Source: Herpetosiphon geysericola (GTDB lineage: Bacteria > Chloroflexota > Chloroflexia > Chloroflexales > Herpetosiphonaceae). From it: DNA of 64,000 nt. Numbering within the stretch: position 1 is the first letter of the stretch; the number at the start of each line of letters is the position of its first letter. Below the pieces are notes generated by a model, which saw nothing but the letters and a program-made list of their open reading frames with translations, did not search any database and had not been told where the DNA came from. Of the stretch, positions 1 to 9,222 are shown piece by piece. The position numbers and the translations under genes were made by a program. The stretch covers positions 1 through 64,000 of the forward strand of contig NZ_LGKP01000046.1 of the NCBI RefSeq assembly GCF_001306135.1, read 5' to 3'.

Positions 1-17
1 ATCAGGTCAGAAAATGC

Positions 18-83
18 TATACTAGCCATGGACGGAACTCCTTCGGATGGTGGGTAAGCACTTCCATCGTGGGACTTCCGTCC
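18..83 (+). promoter_or_regulatory. -10-like box followed by a strong hairpin (possible small RNA or leader)
   Basis: An extended -10 element (TGCTATACT, TATACT at 18-23) is followed seven bases later by a 54-base segment. Its ends are perfectly complementary (GGACGGAA at 30-37 with TTCCGTCC at 76-83). An inner stem pairs GATGG 46-50 with CCATC 64-68. A short T-rich stretch follows. It may be a terminated small RNA, an attenuated leader, or the terminator of a gene left of the window. No known riboswitch family was recognised. Confidence 0.4.
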
Positions 84-210
84 TTGTTTGTCAAGCAATG
101 CTTTCATCATAACTCACATCAAGCGTAAGTATGGTATTCTATAGTACCTACGCTCAGAGCAAAGCATAACAACCCTCCAGATCAGCAATTCCATTCTGAA
201 AGGAACTTAA

Positions 211-1623
211 ATGAAGGATCATCGGCTGATTACCCTGCTCGCGTTGTTCGTGATTATTCTTGCTGGGGCCAGCATGGTTCACCCGTTAGAGGCCAAAACT
301 GTTAGTAGCGATAACTTGGTTTTGGGCAATCCTAGCGGGGCGGTCGCCAGCAGCAGCTATCCTACCAATTATTTGATTCAACGGAACCAATATGCGCTTT
401 CGTATCATCGTGATAATGGCATCGCCAATTGGGTCAGTTGGCACCTCGATAGCGGCGATATTGGCAGCGCCTCACGCAGCGATTTCCAATCAGACAGTAG
501 CTTGCCCAGTGGTTGGTATCGGGTCGCCACCGGCGACTACAGCGGCAGCGGCTACGATCGCGGCCACATGACTCCCTCCGGCGACCGCACCTCAAGCTCC
601 AGCGACAACCAACCAACCTTCTTCATGACCAACATCATTCCCCAAGCTCCCGATAATAATCAAGGCCCATGGGTCGACCTCGAAACCTATGCCCGCGAGT
701 TGGTTAGCGCAGGCAACGAGTTGTACATGATCACAGGTGGCGCTGGCTCACGCGGCACAATCGCCAACGGCAAAGTGCGCATCCCCAACTCAACTTGGAA
801 AATCATTGTGGTGCTAAGCCAAGGCAGCAACGACCTGAGCCGCATCAGCAACAACACTCGCGTCATTGCAATCAACATGCCAAATGTGCAAGGCATTCGC
901 GATAACGATTGGCGCGATTATCTGACCACGGTCGATGCGCTTGAAAGCTTGACTGGCTATAACTTTCTCTCGAATGTTTCAACCAGCATCCAAAGTGTGA
1001 TCGAAGCGCGGATCGATGGCTCGACAACTCCTGTACCAACCGCCGTGCCAACCTCAGTGAGCAACCCAACCGCGACTCCAGTGCGCACGGCAACGCCCCC
1101 ACCAAGCACAGGCTGTAGCTCAACGCGCTTGTTCTTCTCGGAATATGTTGAAGGCAGCGGCAGCAACAAAGCCTTGGAACTTTACAACAACACTGGAGCC
1201 AGTGTCAGCTTGAGCGGCTATAGCATCCAGCTGTATGCCAATGGCGCGACCAACGCCACTAGCAGCGTTAATTTGAGCGGCTCGCTGGCCAATGGCGCAA
1301 CCTATGTGATTGCCAATGCCTCTGCTTCGAGTAGCCTCTTGAATCTGGCCAACATCACTAATGGCGTAGCCAACTTCAATGGCAACGATGCCTTGGTACT
1401 GACCTACAACGGCGCAGTTGTTGATAGCTTTGGCCAAGTTGGCAACGACCCAGGCATCAATGGTTGGGGTGGGTTGACCAGCGACCGCACATTGCGCCGC
1501 AAAGCAAGCATCGCCTCAGGCGACACCAATCGCAGCGATAGCTTTAGCCCAAGCAGCGCATGGGATGCCTATAGCAGCGATACCTTCAGCGGATTGGGCA
1601 GCCACAGCGTGAGCTGTCAATAA
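211..1623 (+). CDS. Secreted NUC-family DNA/RNA non-specific endonuclease with C-terminal lamin-tail domain
   Basis: This 470-residue protein starts at an ATG behind AAAGGAAC. A signal peptide covers about residues 1-28. The NUC (beta-beta-alpha metal) nuclease domain spans about 45-265 and carries the DRGHM motif with the catalytic His at residue 119, followed by a conserved PSGDRT segment and the metal-site region TNIIPQAPDNNQGPW. A short Thr/Pro linker (about 270-300) leads to a beta-sandwich resembling a lamin-tail domain (about 305-470; motif LFFSEYVEGSGSNKALELYN). Family knowledge: NUC enzymes cleave DNA and RNA, here outside the cell, consistent with nutrient scavenging or lysis of prey. 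It is a single gene closed by a hairpin terminator. A close paralogue with a different C-terminus lies at 27487-28638. Confidence 0.9.
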   Translation: MKDHRLITLLALFVIILAGASMVHPLEAKTVSSDNLVLGNPSGAVASSSYPTNYLIQRNQYALSYHRDNGIANWVSWHLDSGDIGSASRSDFQSDSSLPSGWYRVATGDYSGSGYDRGHMTPSGDRTSSSSDNQPTFFMTNIIPQAPDNNQGPWVDLETYARELVSAGNELYMITGGAGSRGTIANGKVRIPNSTWKIIVVLSQGSNDLSRISNNTRVIAINMPNVQGIRDNDWRDYLTTVDALESLTGYNFLSNVSTSIQSVIEARIDGSTTPVPTAVPTSVSNPTATPVRTATPPPSTGCSSTRLFFSEYVEGSGSNKALELYNNTGASVSLSGYSIQLYANGATNATSSVNLSGSLANGATYVIANASASSSLLNLANITNGVANFNGNDALVLTYNGAVVDSFGQVGNDPGINGWGGLTSDRTLRRKASIASGDTNRSDSFSPSSAWDAYSSDTFSGLGSHSVSCQ

Positions 1624-1650
1624 CGCTTTAGACAATTTTCCTGAAACCAA

Positions 1651-1692
1651 GAACAGGCTACTGGAGTACTATCCAGTGGCCTGTTCGTCCTT
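1651..1692 (+). terminator. Hairpin terminator after the first nuclease gene
   Basis: The arms 1651-1665 and 1672-1686 (GAACAGGC..ACTGGA / TCCAGT..GCCTGTTC) form a 15-bp stem with one T-G pair and a 6-base loop. The downstream tract is short (GTCCTT), so termination may be moderate. Confidence 0.6.
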
Positions 1693-1794
1693 AAGGACGA
1701 GAACGATTCGCCCTCGGATACCTGTTTGGAAATCGAACAGCCATGGTATGCTTAGGCTGTGGGTAGGCTCCTAGCCTACAGGAGGAAATGCTGG

Positions 1795-2697
1795 ATGGCA
1801 ATGTTAAATGTTGTAGATGTTAAAAAGTCTTTTGCGGGAACGCAAGCAGTTCGCGGAGTCAGCTTTAATGTTGAACCAGGCGAATTGTTTGGTGTACTTG
1901 GCCCCAACGGGGCTGGCAAAACCACCACGATCCGCATGATTCTCGATATTTTGCGCCCCGATAGTGGCTCGATTGAAGTCCTCGGCGGCCCAATGGACGA
2001 AAGTAAGAAAAACCGCATCGGCTATCTACCCGAGGAACGCGGCCTCTATCGTAACCTCAAAGTTATTGATTGTATGGTCTACTTGGCAACTCTCAAAGGC
2101 ATCGAACGCAACGAGGCTCGCAAAAGGGCCAGTGCTTATCTCGAACGGGTTGAACTCGGCCATGTCGCCCAGAAAAAAGTCAGCGAACTGAGCAAAGGGA
2201 TGCAGCAAAAAGTGCAATTTGGCACGACGATTTTGCACGAGCCAGATATCGTAATTATCGACGAACCCTTTGAAGCACTCGATCCGGTCAATACGCGTAT
2301 GGTTAAAGATTTATTGTTTGATATTCGGCGTGAAGGCCGCGCGGTGCTGATGTGCACCCACCAAATGCACCTGATCGAAGAGATGTGCGACCGGATTGTG
2401 ATGTTCAATCGCGGCGAAATTGTTTTGAATGGCACCTTGCGCGATGTACGCCGCCGCTTCGCTCCCAACGCAGTTTGGGTTGAAGGCAATGGTTCGTTCG
2501 ATAATTTGCCTGGCATCGAGAGCGTGCAAACTGAGAATGGCCAAGTGCAGCTCAATCTGCAAGCTGGCACCAGCCCTCAAAGCGTCTTCCAAGCCTTGGC
2601 AAGCCGTGGCGACACCAGCATCGATCGCTTCGAAGTGGCGATTCCGTCGCTTGACGACATTTTCGTGCGGGTCGTCAATGGGGAGCGTGGCCAATGA
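1795..2697 (+). CDS. ABC transporter ATP-binding protein (NatA/ABC-2 exporter type)
   Basis: This is a 300-residue ATPase subunit. The Walker A motif GPNGAGKTT (Lys42), the signature LSKGMQQK and the Walker B motif IVIIDEPFEALDP are all intact. A C-terminal extension of about 80 residues after the nucleotide-binding domain is usual for the NatA/CcmA-like exporter branch. The start was chosen at ATG 1795 because GGAGGAA lies 7 bases upstream; an upstream in-frame GTG at 1759 would lie before this Shine-Dalgarno. A small hairpin (GTAGGCT/AGCCTAC, about 1762-1778) abuts the ribosome-binding site and could modulate translation. The next gene overlaps by ATGA, so this subunit works with the two permeases that follow. 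The substrate cannot be read from sequence. Confidence 0.9.
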   Translation: MAMLNVVDVKKSFAGTQAVRGVSFNVEPGELFGVLGPNGAGKTTTIRMILDILRPDSGSIEVLGGPMDESKKNRIGYLPEERGLYRNLKVIDCMVYLATLKGIERNEARKRASAYLERVELGHVAQKKVSELSKGMQQKVQFGTTILHEPDIVIIDEPFEALDPVNTRMVKDLLFDIRREGRAVLMCTHQMHLIEEMCDRIVMFNRGEIVLNGTLRDVRRRFAPNAVWVEGNGSFDNLPGIESVQTENGQVQLNLQAGTSPQSVFQALASRGDTSIDRFEVAIPSLDDIFVRVVNGERGQ

Positions 2698-3932
2698 GCA
2701 AGGCAAAATGGTGGACCATCGCCGCTCATGAATATGCAGTTCATGCCAAACGCAAAGGTTTTTTGATTGCCACCTTTGGCACGCCGCTCTTGCTAGTGGC
2801 AATCTTCGCGGCAATCTTTGCCTTTATTGCCTTTGGTGATCAAAGTAATAGCCTTGGCGTGGTTGACCAAGCAGGCATCACCCAAAAACTGCCTGCTACA
2901 GTCACGATCACCGATACCTTGCGCAAAGATGTGGCGGTTATTCGCTTTGATGATGAAAATTTAGCCAAAGCGGCGCTCAGTAAGCAAGAAATCGATGGTT
3001 ATGTCGTTATTCCAAGCGATTATCTGCAAAGCGGAGCCTTGCGCGGCGTTGCCAACGAAGGCAATTTGAGCAGCGATGCCCGTGATCGTTTCAAAGATTA
3101 CATGCAAAAAGCCTTGATTAGCAATCAACCATCGTTGAATGATCAACGAGCGCTTGAGCCAATTGATCAGGTCTACAATCGCAAGCCAAATAGCGCTGTT
3201 GAAACCAGCGAAGGCCAAGGGATTTTGCTCTTTTTCGCGCCCTATCTGTTTGGCATTTTCTTCTTTATCGCTGTGTTTAGCTCAAGTGCCTACTTGATGA
3301 CTGCCTTGGTTGAAGAAAAAGAATCACGGGTGATGGAGATTTTGGCGACCTCGTTGCGACCATTTGAGCTGATGGTTGGCAAAATTGTCGGCCTTGGTTT
3401 AGTTGGTTTAACCCAAATTAGCATTTGGGTGGGCACAGCGCTGCTTGCCTTCACAATTGCCCGCGCCAACATCGAAGGTATGGCCAATTTGACCTTGCCA
3501 ACCAACGTCTTGTTGATTGGGGCAGTGATGTTTGTGCCAGCCTATCTGATGGTTGCTGGAGCACTCGGCGCAATTGGCGCAAGCGTTTCAGCAGTCCAAG
3601 AAGGCCAGCAATTCTCGGGCATTATCTCGATCTTGATGATTTCGCCAGTCTGGTTTATCAACATGATTATTGAAAACCCGAATGGCCCCTTAGCCCTGTT
3701 CCTGAGCCTGTTCCCCTTCACAGCGCCCATTGTTATGATGCAGCGGGTTGCGTTGGTCAGCGTGCCAGCATGGCAAATTGGGCTATCAGTGCTGTTATTG
3801 GTTGGCATGGCTTTCGTAATGATTTGGCTTTCAGCCCGAATTGTGCGGGTTGGAATGTTGCGCTATGGCAAACGGCTTACATTGACCGAAATTCGCCGCG
3901 CATTGAGCCTTGGAGGTCAGCATGGCGAATAA
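2694..3932 (+). CDS. ABC-2 type permease (NatB-like), first of two
   Basis: A 412-residue membrane subunit whose start overlaps the ATPase stop (ATGA). One transmembrane helix near residues 22-45 is followed by a large extracytoplasmic domain (about 50-175). Five or so helices lie in the C-terminal half, with the EEKESRVMEILATSLRP segment typical of ABC-2/NatB permeases at the start of the core. It pairs with the ATPase and the second permease as a probable heteromeric exporter. The family includes Na+ exporters and drug or peptide exporters; the cargo here is undetermined. Confidence 0.85.
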   Translation: MSKAKWWTIAAHEYAVHAKRKGFLIATFGTPLLLVAIFAAIFAFIAFGDQSNSLGVVDQAGITQKLPATVTITDTLRKDVAVIRFDDENLAKAALSKQEIDGYVVIPSDYLQSGALRGVANEGNLSSDARDRFKDYMQKALISNQPSLNDQRALEPIDQVYNRKPNSAVETSEGQGILLFFAPYLFGIFFFIAVFSSSAYLMTALVEEKESRVMEILATSLRPFELMVGKIVGLGLVGLTQISIWVGTALLAFTIARANIEGMANLTLPTNVLLIGAVMFVPAYLMVAGALGAIGASVSAVQEGQQFSGIISILMISPVWFINMIIENPNGPLALFLSLFPFTAPIVMMQRVALVSVPAWQIGLSVLLLVGMAFVMIWLSARIVRVGMLRYGKRLTLTEIRRALSLGGQHGE

Positions 3933-5208
3933 AATGCTCAGTGTCGCCCAAAATGAATTTATTAAACACATTCGTAAACCAACCTTTTGGCTCGCGGTTT
4001 TCGGCATGCCCCTGCTGATTGCAGTGGTTGGCTTTTTTAGCCAATCCAGCAACAATAATAATCGCAGTGGGTTTGCAGTGCCAGGCTTGGGCGACCCAGC
4101 CAAAATCAACGAAGATATTCTTTCGGGCAAGCTTAAAATTGGCTTTGTTGACGAAAGCGGCGTGATTAAAGGCATTCCCAGCAGCTTCGATCCGCAAACC
4201 GCCTCGTTGTATATCCAATACCCCGATGTGGCCCAAGGCTTGGCAGCCATGGAAAAAACCGATATTCCAGCCTTGTATGTGATTCCAAGCGATTACTTGG
4301 CCACAGGCAAGGTGCAGCGCTATAGCAACCAAGTTAATCCATTTGGCGATTCGCTCCAATCGTCATTGGTCGAATTATTACTAAGCACCAGTTTGTATCC
4401 CGATAACGGTAGCAGTTACGCCTTTTTGCTCCAGCAGCCAACCACCCAACTCAAAGTTGAGGGGCCTGATGGGCCGATCAACAAGGCGACAAACGAAGGC
4501 GAACGCATGCAATCGGCCTTTGTTTTAGGTATGGGCCTGGCCTTATTGCTCTATATTTCAATCTTCTCATCGGCCAACTTGCTGTTGCAATCGCTGATTG
4601 AAGAAAAAGAAAATCGGGTAATCGAGGTGATGCTTTCGTCGTTGCGGCCCCGCAGCTTGTTGCAAGGCAAGATTCTTGGTTTGGGCCTGTTGGGCCTAGT
4701 TCAAGTTGCAATCTGGATTACGATGGGCGCGGTTATTACGGGCCAAGGTGCAGCCTTGGGCAGTATGATGGCCAATGTCGAAATTCCAGTTAGCGCATGG
4801 TTGCTGGCCTTGCTGAGTTTTGTGCTTGGCTATGCCATGTATGCCTCACTGATGGCGGGCATTGGGGCCGTCGCCAATACAATGCGCGAAAGCTCACAGC
4901 TGACGGTGATTGTTGGCTTGCCAATTATTATCCCGTTGATGTTTTTGAGCGTGATTATCGAGCAACCAAATGGTGGCCTGACCACGGGCCTGAGTCTCTT
5001 CCCATTGACTGCACCAGTTGTGTTGACGATTCGTAGCGTCTTGACCAGCGTGCCACTCTGGCAAGTTGGGCTGTCGCTTGGATTAATGGTCTTGACCGTG
5101 CTTGGCTTGCAATTTGTCACCGCGCGCATGTTTCGGGCGAGCACCTTGTTGCGCGGCAGCAAAGCCTCATTTGGCGCAATGTGGCAAGCCTTACGCCAAG
5201 GAGAATAG
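3922..5208 (+). CDS. ABC-2 type permease (NatB-like), second of two
   Basis: This 428-residue paralogue of the preceding permease has the same plan: an N-terminal helix, an extracytoplasmic domain, then a helix bundle with EEKENRVIEVMLSSLRP. The start at ATG 3922 has GGAGG 5 bases upstream and lies inside the 3' end of the previous gene (11-base overlap), which indicates translational coupling. Two different permeases with one ATPase suggest a heterodimeric membrane domain. A strong intrinsic terminator follows and closes the three-gene operon. Confidence 0.85.
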   Translation: MANKMLSVAQNEFIKHIRKPTFWLAVFGMPLLIAVVGFFSQSSNNNNRSGFAVPGLGDPAKINEDILSGKLKIGFVDESGVIKGIPSSFDPQTASLYIQYPDVAQGLAAMEKTDIPALYVIPSDYLATGKVQRYSNQVNPFGDSLQSSLVELLLSTSLYPDNGSSYAFLLQQPTTQLKVEGPDGPINKATNEGERMQSAFVLGMGLALLLYISIFSSANLLLQSLIEEKENRVIEVMLSSLRPRSLLQGKILGLGLLGLVQVAIWITMGAVITGQGAALGSMMANVEIPVSAWLLALLSFVLGYAMYASLMAGIGAVANTMRESSQLTVIVGLPIIIPLMFLSVIIEQPNGGLTTGLSLFPLTAPVVLTIRSVLTSVPLWQVGLSLGLMVLTVLGLQFVTARMFRASTLLRGSKASFGAMWQALRQGE

Positions 5209-5246
5209 GCTGCAACAATCAAATTGCTGGCGGCGTTAATTAATCC

Positions 5247-5279
5247 GAGAGCAATTTTGCCAAATTGCTCTCGTTTTTT
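5247..5279 (+). terminator. Rho-independent terminator of the ABC exporter operon
   Basis: A perfect 11-bp stem, GAGAGCAATTT (5247-5257) with AAATTGCTCTC (5262-5272), has a 4-base loop and is followed by six T residues. Confidence 0.9.
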
Positions 5280-5374
5280 AGCAGCAAATCTGCTAAAGTA
5301 GATTCCTGAGTTGGAACTTGTTCGTTTGTTGGGTTTTGTGTGGAAGAGCTTTGCTCTAGGAGGAACCTAGCGTT

Positions 5375-7747
5375 ATGCGAAAACGCATCGGCTTAATACT
5401 GGCCTTGCTGGCAGTTTTGTTCACAACAATGCCTGCAGCAGCAGAAATTGTCAATGTCCCCTACTACGAAGAACCAGAATTTTTGCTCGACGACGAAGAG
5501 TTGTTGAAACTTGCCCAACTGCAAGCCAACACCTACCCAGGCGTTGGCACCACGATCAGCCCCGATGACACCACCGTGTTGATTGGCAACTATCGCTACA
5601 GCGATACAGGCTCAGCCTTCTTGAATGTTGTGGATGGCTCAATCGTGCCAGTTCAACCATTGCAATTGCCAGAAGATAGCGAATTCTTCCCTATCGCTGC
5701 AACCGAAATGGTTTGGCTCGATAATGACCATGTTGGGCAAGTCTTGTATGACCTGTTCATGGGTGGCATGGTGCTGTCAATTGAGCGCAGCACTGGTGCA
5801 ACCAACCTGTATCCAGTCAATATGCCCTTCATTCCATTATCAATTTCACCCAACGCCTCAAGCTTATTGGTTGTGACCTTCGAGCAAGCTGAACTCGAAG
5901 TCATGCGCCAAACGCCTGATTCGGTCAAATTGCCGTTCAGTGTCGAAGCGCCAAAAACGACCATGGAACGGGTCAAACCAAAAGATCGGGTTGCCTACTA
6001 CGCCCATACCGACTCACGTGGCCGGATGAGCGAAGAAACCCTTGATTTGGCAGTTTTCGACCTGAACACTGGCTCATTAACCCCATTGTACAGCGTGCCC
6101 GACCACACCTTGCTCTACGATTATGCTTGGTCGAAAGATGGTAGCAAGCTGGCCTTGATTCGCGATAGCGTGATTTTGGGCGAAGGCTTTGGCGAAAAAC
6201 GCTTGGTTGACATTATGACCCAAGATGCTCTTGGCGGTCTGTCACCCAAGGATAACCCACTCTTCACCCAAAATGTGCTCGATACCTTCGATCTGACAAC
6301 TGGCAACTTCAAGCCTGAAGCTTGGCGGGCAGTCGATGGCGATGGTCGGGTTGTGCGCGACATCGAATGGAGCACCGACGGCCAACGCTACATCGTGCGC
6401 TTGGAACGCCCAGCACGCATTGCTGGACGGCCAAACCCAACCTATATCTTCCCAGATATGGCGAGCTACGAATTCCACAGCGTTGATGGCACGTTGTTGC
6501 GCGAATTGTACACGCCAGAGTTGCAAACTCCTGACGCGTCAGCAATCAAGTTCCTATCACCAGATGAGGTCTTGTTTAATACCGTCACTGGTACCAACCA
6601 AGCCTTGTACTACTTCAACCAAGGTTCAGGTGAGTTCCGCAAGATCTCAACCATGGATGGCACCTACTTCGGCGCTATCAGCACCAACCTGACCCAACAA
6701 TTGATCTTCAGTTATATGTCGTTCAGCCAGCCAGCTGATATTTATCGCATGAACTGGAATGGCCAAGCCTTGAGCCGCTTGACCTGGGGTAACGGCGAGC
6801 TTGAAAAACTCAACAATGTGCGGGTTGATAGCGTTTCGTTTACCGTCAACAGTGGTGCCCAACGCAACGGCTTCTTGATCCAACCAGGTGGCGCTGAATT
6901 CCCACCAAAAGATGTGCCAATTGTGTTCTGGCAAGAAGGTGGTCCACGCTCAACCATGACCCAATTCTTTGCTGCCAACACGGAAAACCCCTACAACTTG
7001 TTGCCAAACTTTGGCATCGCTGTGTTGTATGTGCCTCTTCCAGGCCGCTTAGGCTTCGGGCCAGAATTCTTGAACGCCTTGGCTGATAACGACAACTTCG
7101 GCAAAATCGACATCGACGAAGGTGCCGAAATTGTTGGCCAAGCAATCTCACGCGGTTGGACGTCACAAAGCAAAATTGGGGTTACTGGTTGTTCATACGG
7201 CGGCTATTTCAGCGCCCAAAGTATCACCCGCCACCCAACCCGCTACGCTGCTGCCAACCCACAATGTACCTTGTTGAACAATGCCAATGAATTCCACTTT
7301 GGCTTGGGGCCATTAATTGCCTACCTCGAAGGTGGCTCACCAATGGATAAGCCAGCTGAATACGCCGAAGATTCGCCATTGAATCGGGCTGACCGCGTGC
7401 GCACCCCAACCCTGTTGTTCCATGGCGAATTCGACTTCTTGCCAGTCAAGTATGCAGTCGATTTCCATGATCAAATCGAAATTCAAAAGCATCGGGTCAA
7501 GTTGGTCACCTATGAGCTCGAAGGCCACGGCCTGAGCGAGCCAGCTAACCAATTCCGCGCTGCTCAAGAGCAAATCTTGTGGTTCCGCCAATATTTGAGC
7601 GGTAACCCAAGCGTTGCTGGCGAGCCAGTCGTCGCCGATGCAGCAACCATGACGGTGCCTGAAACCACGAATGTAATCGTGTTTGAAGAAACCACCACGG
7701 TTGCCCCAAGTTTCCAACTCAGCAAAAACTGGATTGCTGCTCAGTAA
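5375..7747 (+). CDS. Secreted prolyl-oligopeptidase-family (S9) serine peptidase
   Basis: This 790-residue protein starts behind AGGAGGAACC. A signal peptide ends near AAA-E (about residue 24), so it is exported. The N-terminal two thirds (about 50-490) look like a beta-propeller of the dipeptidyl-peptidase/acylaminoacyl-peptidase type. The C-terminal alpha/beta-hydrolase domain (about 500-750) carries the nucleophile in GCSYGG (Ser607), the acid in HGEFDF (Asp687) and His718 in EGHG. All three catalytic residues are intact. Family knowledge: S9 enzymes cleave short peptides, often after proline. It is monocistronic with its own terminator, and fits extracellular or periplasmic peptide degradation. 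Confidence 0.88.
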   Translation: MRKRIGLILALLAVLFTTMPAAAEIVNVPYYEEPEFLLDDEELLKLAQLQANTYPGVGTTISPDDTTVLIGNYRYSDTGSAFLNVVDGSIVPVQPLQLPEDSEFFPIAATEMVWLDNDHVGQVLYDLFMGGMVLSIERSTGATNLYPVNMPFIPLSISPNASSLLVVTFEQAELEVMRQTPDSVKLPFSVEAPKTTMERVKPKDRVAYYAHTDSRGRMSEETLDLAVFDLNTGSLTPLYSVPDHTLLYDYAWSKDGSKLALIRDSVILGEGFGEKRLVDIMTQDALGGLSPKDNPLFTQNVLDTFDLTTGNFKPEAWRAVDGDGRVVRDIEWSTDGQRYIVRLERPARIAGRPNPTYIFPDMASYEFHSVDGTLLRELYTPELQTPDASAIKFLSPDEVLFNTVTGTNQALYYFNQGSGEFRKISTMDGTYFGAISTNLTQQLIFSYMSFSQPADIYRMNWNGQALSRLTWGNGELEKLNNVRVDSVSFTVNSGAQRNGFLIQPGGAEFPPKDVPIVFWQEGGPRSTMTQFFAANTENPYNLLPNFGIAVLYVPLPGRLGFGPEFLNALADNDNFGKIDIDEGAEIVGQAISRGWTSQSKIGVTGCSYGGYFSAQSITRHPTRYAAANPQCTLLNNANEFHFGLGPLIAYLEGGSPMDKPAEYAEDSPLNRADRVRTPTLLFHGEFDFLPVKYAVDFHDQIEIQKHRVKLVTYELEGHGLSEPANQFRAAQEQILWFRQYLSGNPSVAGEPVVADAATMTVPETTNVIVFEETTTVAPSFQLSKNWIAAQ

Positions 7748-7762
7748 TTTAGTTGCATGCAA

Positions 7763-7795
7763 CAAGCGGAGCCGTTATGGCTCCGCTTGTTTTTT
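7763..7795. terminator. Bidirectional terminator between S9 peptidase and thiN
   Basis: CAAGCGGAGCC (7763-7773) pairs with GGCTCCGCTTG (7779-7789) around a 5-base loop, with a T-tract on the plus side. It lies between convergent genes and can serve both. Confidence 0.88.
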
Positions 7796-7797
7796 GT

Positions 7798-8451
7798 TTA
7801 AGCTAAATAGCCCGCCTGCAATTCGCGCTCGATTATCGCTAACAACAGCCCCGAGCGAATGCTCACCTGCGCGTTGGCCGCAGCAAATTCGTTGCTTACG
7901 CCACGTGCCGGACCAATCGGCAAATCCTCATCGCGCAAGGGATAGCGCAAGCCCTCAGTGCGCACGCCGCCAACATCGCCCAAGGGCAAGAGCGAAACCC
8001 GCAGGCCCACGTTGCCTTGAAATTCCAAATGCTGGCGAATCAAGCGCACTTCCCAAGCGCCATCAAGCAGCGCTACATCACGATCAATCAAAGCAGGATG
8101 GGTCAGCAACAATTGATTGGCCATGTGCATATCGGGGCGGCCACCAAGCGCCGCCAAAATGCGAATTTTATCTGCGCCACGTTCAACTGCTAGCAACAAC
8201 GCCAATTCGAGATCGGTCTCGTTTTTGGCGGCAGGAAAGCGCAAAATTTCGACCTTGCGGGCTTGCATAATTTCCAACATGGCAGGCTGAATCGAATCCA
8301 AATCGCCAATAATCACATGTGGCGTAACCCCGTGATTGAGCGCATGGCGTGCCCCGCCATCAGCAGCAATCAATAAATCGGTGCTGCTCAACAAGGGCAA
8401 TGCAGAGCGAATATCTGCTTGCGGTGCATCGGCCAGAATAACTGCTAGCAT
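7798..8451 (-). CDS. thiN: Thiamine pyrophosphokinase
   Basis: A 217-residue protein with the hallmark motifs of the thiamine pyrophosphokinase catalytic fold: AADGGARHAL near residue 30 and IGDLDS near 48, then the KNETDLELAL segment near 76 and LGGRPDMHMAN near 103. The predicted reaction transfers pyrophosphate from ATP to thiamine, giving thiamine diphosphate in the cytoplasm. Its start overlaps the stop of the upstream HAD gene (TAATG), so the two are translated together. The ThiN family is the bacterial alternative to ThiL. Assignment is by motif reading. Confidence 0.85.
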   Translation of the reverse strand: MLAVILADAPQADIRSALPLLSSTDLLIAADGGARHALNHGVTPHVIIGDLDSIQPAMLEIMQARKVEILRFPAAKNETDLELALLLAVERGADKIRILAALGGRPDMHMANQLLLTHPALIDRDVALLDGAWEVRLIRQHLEFQGNVGLRVSLLPLGDVGGVRTEGLRYPLRDEDLPIGPARGVSNEFAAANAQVSIRSGLLLAIIERELQAGYLA

Positions 8452-9119
8452 TAGGCTCCTTGGCTCAGTGGCGCTAAATCCAATAATTCAGTTAGCGAGC
8501 TAATCACATAATCGGTTTGCACCGCCCGCACTTTGGCGCCAGGCCGCTGCAACAGCACCGTGGTCATGCCAAATTTTGCTGCGCCAGCATGTTCTTGGGT
8601 GTCGCCATCACCAACATATACCACCTCGCGCGGGTCAACTCCAAGCGCATCGATCGCATGTTGGTAAATGCCAGGCTCGGGCTTGGCCGAACGCACATCG
8701 CAGGAGTAGGCAATTGCATCAAATAACTTGAGCAAGCCCAGCGGTTCCATCATCGGAATCGTCTCTGCTGAGCAATTGGTGACCAAGGCAATTTGGTGGC
8801 CCCGATCGCGCAAGGCTTGCAGGGTCGGAATGGTGTCGGGATAGACCCGCAGCGTGTTGAAAAACTCCAAGCGCTGTTTGGTCAAGGTCGCATGCACCTC
8901 AGGCGTGACCGTGATGCCCAAGTAGCTCAGCGTTTGGTCAACAATTTCCTCAGCTTGGCGATAGGTACCGACCATACGCGCTTGATACGAGCGCCCAGCA
9001 GCAGTATGAAAGGCATGATCGTCGATACCTAAGATTGGAGCCGCCAAGGTGGCCCAGTTGTAGCCAGGGTCTGGCTCGATCAAGGTAAAGTAAAGGTCAA
9101 TAAAAATAGGTCGTGGCAT
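8451..9119 (-). CDS. HAD-superfamily hydrolase
   Basis: A 222-residue HAD phosphatase or dehalogenase-like protein. Motif I is FIDLYFTL (nucleophile Asp in DxYxT form, the usual second Asp replaced by Tyr, as in several haloacid-dehalogenase-like members). Motif II is LVTNCS, motif III is the Lys in SAKPEPG, and motif IV is YVGDGDTQEH. A cap domain lies between motifs I and II. The start was set at 9119 because GGAG lies five bases upstream; a longer reading frame has no such site. It forms a two-gene operon with thiN, so a housekeeping phosphatase role near thiamine metabolism is possible but unproven. Confidence 0.82.
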   Translation of the reverse strand: MPRPIFIDLYFTLIEPDPGYNWATLAAPILGIDDHAFHTAAGRSYQARMVGTYRQAEEIVDQTLSYLGITVTPEVHATLTKQRLEFFNTLRVYPDTIPTLQALRDRGHQIALVTNCSAETIPMMEPLGLLKLFDAIAYSCDVRSAKPEPGIYQHAIDALGVDPREVVYVGDGDTQEHAGAAKFGMTTVLLQRPGAKVRAVQTDYVISSLTELLDLAPLSQGA

Positions 9120-9222
9120 AAACGCTCCGTCGCATAAAATAATCTTGCAGCTATTGTATGCAGATTGGCGTTTTATGGTACGATGCTGGCTGATTGTGGC
9201 CTTTAATTCCGAAGGGTTGTGC

